DNA from: Mixophyes australis
Taxonomy: Eukaryota; Chordata; Amphibia; Anura; Limnodynastidae
Reading direction: 5' to 3'
Length of the DNA stretch: 64,000 nt
Assembly: GCA_036250195.1 (NCBI GenBank)
Contig: JAVHZZ010000008.1
Coordinates: forward strand, 5,693,934-5,757,933
Part shown: piece by piece, positions 61,388 to 64,000 of the stretch
How positions within the stretch are numbered: the stretch's first letter is position 1
Layout: every line of letters begins with the position of its first letter
Made by a program: the position numbers and the translations under genes
Notes under the pieces: model-generated
Told to the model about the DNA's origin: nothing
Seen by the model: only the letters and a program-made list of their open reading frames with translations
Databases searched by the model: none

Positions 61388-61944
61388 TGTCAGGCGCCGT
61401 CCCCGCACATTCAGGAAGTGTCAGGGACAGGCACGATTCTCTACGGCTCCCTGTAGGCGGTCAGCTAATTCTGACTGCCGATCTCCCTGCCACCAATGAC
61501 ATCCCCTATGCACCTATTTAAGGGATCCTCTGGCACCATACTGGGCAGGAGTATCAAGGTCCACCTTGCCTCTAGCTCCAGTATTTCTCATCTCTGCATC
61601 CTGACTTACTTTTGACCTGTGACCCGGATTGTCTGACCTTGCTCCTGGATAACCCCTTTGGCTGATATTGGATCTCCTGGCTTGACCCCTGCATTCTTGA
61701 CTCTGCGTTTGCCTGTTCCTCTGGTTATGTATTCTAGCACGGTTCTGACCCGGATTGCCCAACCTCTCTCTAATCATCTCAACAGTGGCTACCTTTGAGG
61801 GCCGCGACCTGCATGTCTGCCGCGAAGACCAAACCTCCTTGCGGGTGTCCGCGACGAAGACCTGGGGCGCGTTAGACTCCGCGCCTTATAGACTAGTTGC
61901 ACCCATACCAGTAGGTGAGTCAGATTCTCACAGCTAGCGTGACA
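61388..61944 (+). mobile_element. Solo LTR, Tf1/sushi-type Gypsy (557 bp)
   Basis: Begins TGTCAGGCGCC, ends GCGTGACA, and is flanked by the perfect 5-bp duplication CTAAA (61383-61387 and 61945-61949). A TATA-like CTATTTAAGG lies near 61513, with GGCAGGAGTATCAAGG about 30 bp downstream as a likely transcript start. The end region (GACTCCGCGCCTT) is shared with the next LTR. Confidence 0.88.
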
Positions 61945-62040
61945 CTAAATATGCCGTTTGCTTTGGTTCCGATATGCTGCAGCCCCAGGACAAAATAGCT
62001 TCATTATGCAACTTCCAGGATTCAGTTCAGAGCCCAATGG

Positions 62041-62090
62041 CCCACAGCTCACAGCTCACAGCTCAACGGCCAACAGCTCACAGCTCAACG
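62041..62090. repeat. Short CAGCTCA repeat
   Basis: Imperfect repetition of CACAGCTCA and CAACGGC-type words just before the next LTR. Confidence 0.7.
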
Positions 62091-62094
62091 ACCC

Positions 62095-62737
62095 TTTCAG
62101 GCGCCGTTCCGCACGGCCGCCTGTCTGCTGACAGCGCGTCTGGTTGCATAGCAACCAGACGCATCACTTCCGGATCCCCCTGCCGTCCGACCTCTGGGTG
62201 TGATGACGCGCCCCGTTGCTAGGCAACGGGACGCTATGAAGGATTCCCGGCGGCAGGTATGACAGCGCTGCAGCGCTGATTCTGATTGGGTTACCACAGT
62301 ATTTAAACCTCTTCCTGCCCTCTCACCAGTGCCAGAGTATCAGGTCTTCCTGCCTCCAGCGTTTGTGTATACCAGTTGCTGTATTCGTTCCTGACTATCC
62401 TCGTGCTGCTTGTGACCTTTTGACCCGGACCGTTTGACCACCCCTATTTGGATTCTGCCTTTGTACTGTTCTCCCTGAAAGTTACCGACCCGGCTTGCCT
62501 CACCATTCTTCTGGATTTCCCTTTGTACCTCTTCTACCTGAACGTTGCTGACCCGGCCTGTCTGACACCTCCTTGTATCTCGCTGTGGACTCTAGGAAGG
62601 ACCGCGACCTGCGTGTCCCTGCAGCGGAGTCCATACTTCCTTGCGGGGGTTCCTGGTGAATACCAGGGGCACGTTAGACTCCGCGCCTTCCTCTGAGTTG
62701 CGCCAACAACAGCAGGTACCCACTATCAGTCGTGACA
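62095..62737 (+). mobile_element. 5' LTR of a Tf1/sushi-type Gypsy element
   Basis: Begins TTTCAGGCGCCGT (compare TGTCAGGCGCCGT in the upstream LTR, so the TG start is mutated) and ends CAGTCGTGACA. TATTTAAA (62300-62307) precedes GCCAGAGTAT (62331-62340) by about 30 bp, marking the probable start of transcription. Gag follows 13 bases after the LTR end. The 3' LTR is not in the window. Confidence 0.85.
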
Positions 62738-62739
62738 GT

Positions 62740-62749
62740 ATACTCTGGC
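62740..62749 (+). promoter_or_regulatory. Putative self-priming primer-binding site
   Basis: ATACTCTGGC directly after the LTR is the exact complement of GCCAGAGTAT at the predicted RNA 5' end (62331-62340). Tf1/sushi-group elements are known to prime reverse transcription from their own folded 5' end instead of a tRNA, and this layout matches. Confidence 0.75.
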
Positions 62750-62750
62750 C

Positions 62751-63185
62751 ATGACAACGGAGGGGTCTGGTGAACCGTCTGCTCGAGACCTACTCCTGCA
62801 TTTGGCTCAACGAGTGGAGCAACAAGAAGCAGCCCAAGCGCATCTCCTACAATGTGTCCAAGGGATTGCTACCCGCTTCGATACATTTCAGAGTGCTTCA
62901 CCCGCTACACCAGCCATAACCTCTTCTGCATCCACAGCATCTAGTGTGGTTACAGTCTCTACAGCGGCCGCCGGTTTACGCATCCCGACACCCGAAAAGT
63001 TTGACGGTGATCCCAAGAAATGCAGGGGCTTTCTGAACCAATGTGCCATTCAATTTGAGTGCAACCCAGGGGCCTTTTCTTCAGAACGCACCAAAGTAGC
63101 CTTTCTCATCTCCCTCCTCAGTGGTCAAGCCCTTGCCTGGGCCTCACCTTTATGGGAACAAGGGGATCCACTTCTTAATAGCTCC
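62751..63185 (+). pseudogene. Gypsy (sushi-type) Gag, N-terminal part, interrupted
   Basis: ATG at 62751, 14 bases after the LTR. About 145 residues are Gag: a glutamine-rich N-terminal segment (residues 20-45), a low-complexity Ser/Thr/Ala linker (50-75), then the capsid-like core with TPEKFDGDP (80-88) and SLLSGQALAWASPLWEQGDP (121-140). It would form the particle around element RNA. The frame then runs into foreign sequence at TGTCACGG (63187), so the zinc knuckle and all of Pol are missing in this orientation. The same domain arrangement occurs in PEG10/RTL host proteins, but the adjoining LTR shows this copy is a retrotransposon. Confidence 0.88.
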
Positions 63186-63186
63186 A

Positions 63187-64000
63187 TGTCACGGAAAAGA
63201 CGGATGGTGACCGTGAACCACCAGCACTTGACTTTTTGACGATGACTCCTGAGATCCATCTTCAACGTCCGATGACGTCACGAACGCCCGATGAGGAGGA
63301 AGGCGTTCAGACTGAACCTTATCGCACAGATCCGTAGATGAGGGATCCTGTGGAGGAGGACATGGTGGAATAGACGAATGCTGTCTTTTGAATGAGACCA
63401 CTTGAGAGAGACAACGATGATGACATTCAGCTCCCCAAGACGTAACTTGGGAAGTGCGCCAGTCAATCTGGGGAGAATGACATTGAAGCCATGGAAGGCC
63501 TAAGACAATCGGACTTGTCGTAACAGGAAGAATTAAAAACGAAATCTCTTCATGGTGTCGCACACCAATCTGAAGCGTTACTGGAGACGTACTCTGGGTG
63601 ATGAGACCATTGATGAGACGTGATCCATCCATAGCAGTCACAGTAATCGGTGTTTTCAAAGTAATCACTGGTAGGGACCATTGATTCACTAGGGATTTAG
63701 AAATGAAATTTCCTGCTGCTCCAGAATCAATCAGTGCTTGAGACTCAAAGGATTTGGTAGCAAAGGAAATCGTAACATCAAAAGCGCAGGCTTTTAATTT
63801 CGTAGAAGATGGAGAGGACTCCAGGAACCCTAACCTTATCTCCCCAGTATTGGTTAGAGCCCGGCATTTCCTGGGACAAGAATTGAGCATATGCGTAGAA
63901 TCGGCACAATAGATACAAAGTCTATTCTTTATTCTTCGGTCCCTCTCCTCTAAGGTTAATTTGGAGCGACCTATCTCCATGGGTATCACCGGAGATGAAG
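63187..64000 (-). mobile_element. Oppositely oriented Gypsy segment inserted in gag
   Basis: On minus it carries gag zinc knuckle and protease, and ends CCGTGACA exactly where the plus-strand gag is broken. The other LTRs here also end in TGACA. Pol after the protease is missing: the coding frame runs directly into LTR-like sequence (about 63187-63300). The far end lies outside the window, so an internal inversion of one element cannot be excluded. Confidence 0.65.
63189..64000 (-). CDS. Gypsy Gag C-terminus and aspartic protease, partial
   Basis: Open from the window edge; the codon at 63989 is GTG, not a true start, so the N-terminus lies beyond the window. Counting from 63989: MEIGRSKL (4-11), a CCHC zinc knuckle at 25-38 (CIYCADSTHMLNSC), and a retropepsin-type active site ALIDSGAAGNFIS with D88, then VLGLPWLQ. 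This is the gag-protease order of sushi-type Gypsy elements. After LPPHR, where reverse transcriptase would begin, the sequence changes to an unrelated tail that stops at 63189, so RT, RNase H and integrase are deleted. Confidence 0.85.
   Translation of the reverse strand, partial: SSPVIPMEIGRSKLTLEERDRRIKNRLCIYCADSTHMLNSCPRKCRALTNTGEIRLGFLESSPSSTKLKACAFDVTISFATKSFESQALIDSGAAGNFISKSLVNQWSLPVITLKTPITVTAMDGSRLINGLITQSTSPVTLQIGVRHHEEISFLILPVTTSPIVLGLPWLQCHSPQIDWRTSQVTSWGAECHHRCLSQVVSFKRQHSSIPPCPPPQDPSSTDLCDKVQSERLPPHRAFVTSSDVEDGSQESSSKSQVLVVHGHHPSFP

Overview
The window reads as repeat-dense, non-genic DNA from a vertebrate, most likely an anuran amphibian. I infer this from the mix of families: L2-clade LINEs, a tRNA-derived SINE with an L2-like tail, Tf1/sushi-type LTRs, hAT-type elements with 8-bp target duplications, Helitron-like elements with TA tracts, fold-back MITEs and many minisatellites. 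No host protein-coding gene, rRNA or free-standing tRNA gene could be supported. All convincing coding sequence belongs to mobile elements.

Layout. 1-2.9 kb: AT-rich DNA with a short 8-bp repeat, a GC-rich element and a SINE tail. 3.0-8.2 kb: a reverse-oriented solo LTR-like element split by a near-intact L2 LINE, which has five identical 76-bp units at its 5' end and a 1,069-aa endonuclease/reverse transcriptase ORF. 9.2-9.7 kb: a 5'-truncated copy of that LINE. 10.6-12.9 kb: a 39/30-bp minisatellite with higher-order blocks. 13.8-15.1 kb: Helitron-like units and a MITE. 20.8-23.3 kb: two sushi-type solo LTRs in opposite orientation. 25.6-31.2 kb: MITEs, a SINE carrying a hAT MITE, and a 57-bp minisatellite. 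33.9-37.5 kb: a 26-bp minisatellite, an L2 tail and a second copy of the first LTR, sitting inside a MITE. 38-49 kb: Helitron-like copies, an interspersed repeat, two hAT elements (one with transposase remnants) and a poly-C VNTR. 49-53 kb: mostly featureless. 53-61 kb: three more minisatellites, two SINEs and an L2 fragment. 61.4-64.0 kb: a sushi-type solo LTR, then an LTR plus gag, then an oppositely oriented gag-protease segment running off the window end.

How the parts relate. The L2 machinery plausibly mobilises the SINE, whose tail resembles the L2 tail. The sushi-type element shows complementarity between its predicted transcript start and the site just after its 5' LTR, as expected for Tf1-like self-priming. 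Nested insertions with target-site duplications give a partial order of events: LTR into MITE, L2 into LTR, hAT into SINE. I found no evidence of a new defence, regulatory or metabolic system. The most interesting signals are the tandem 5' units and 2A-like motif of the L2, and the self-priming signature.
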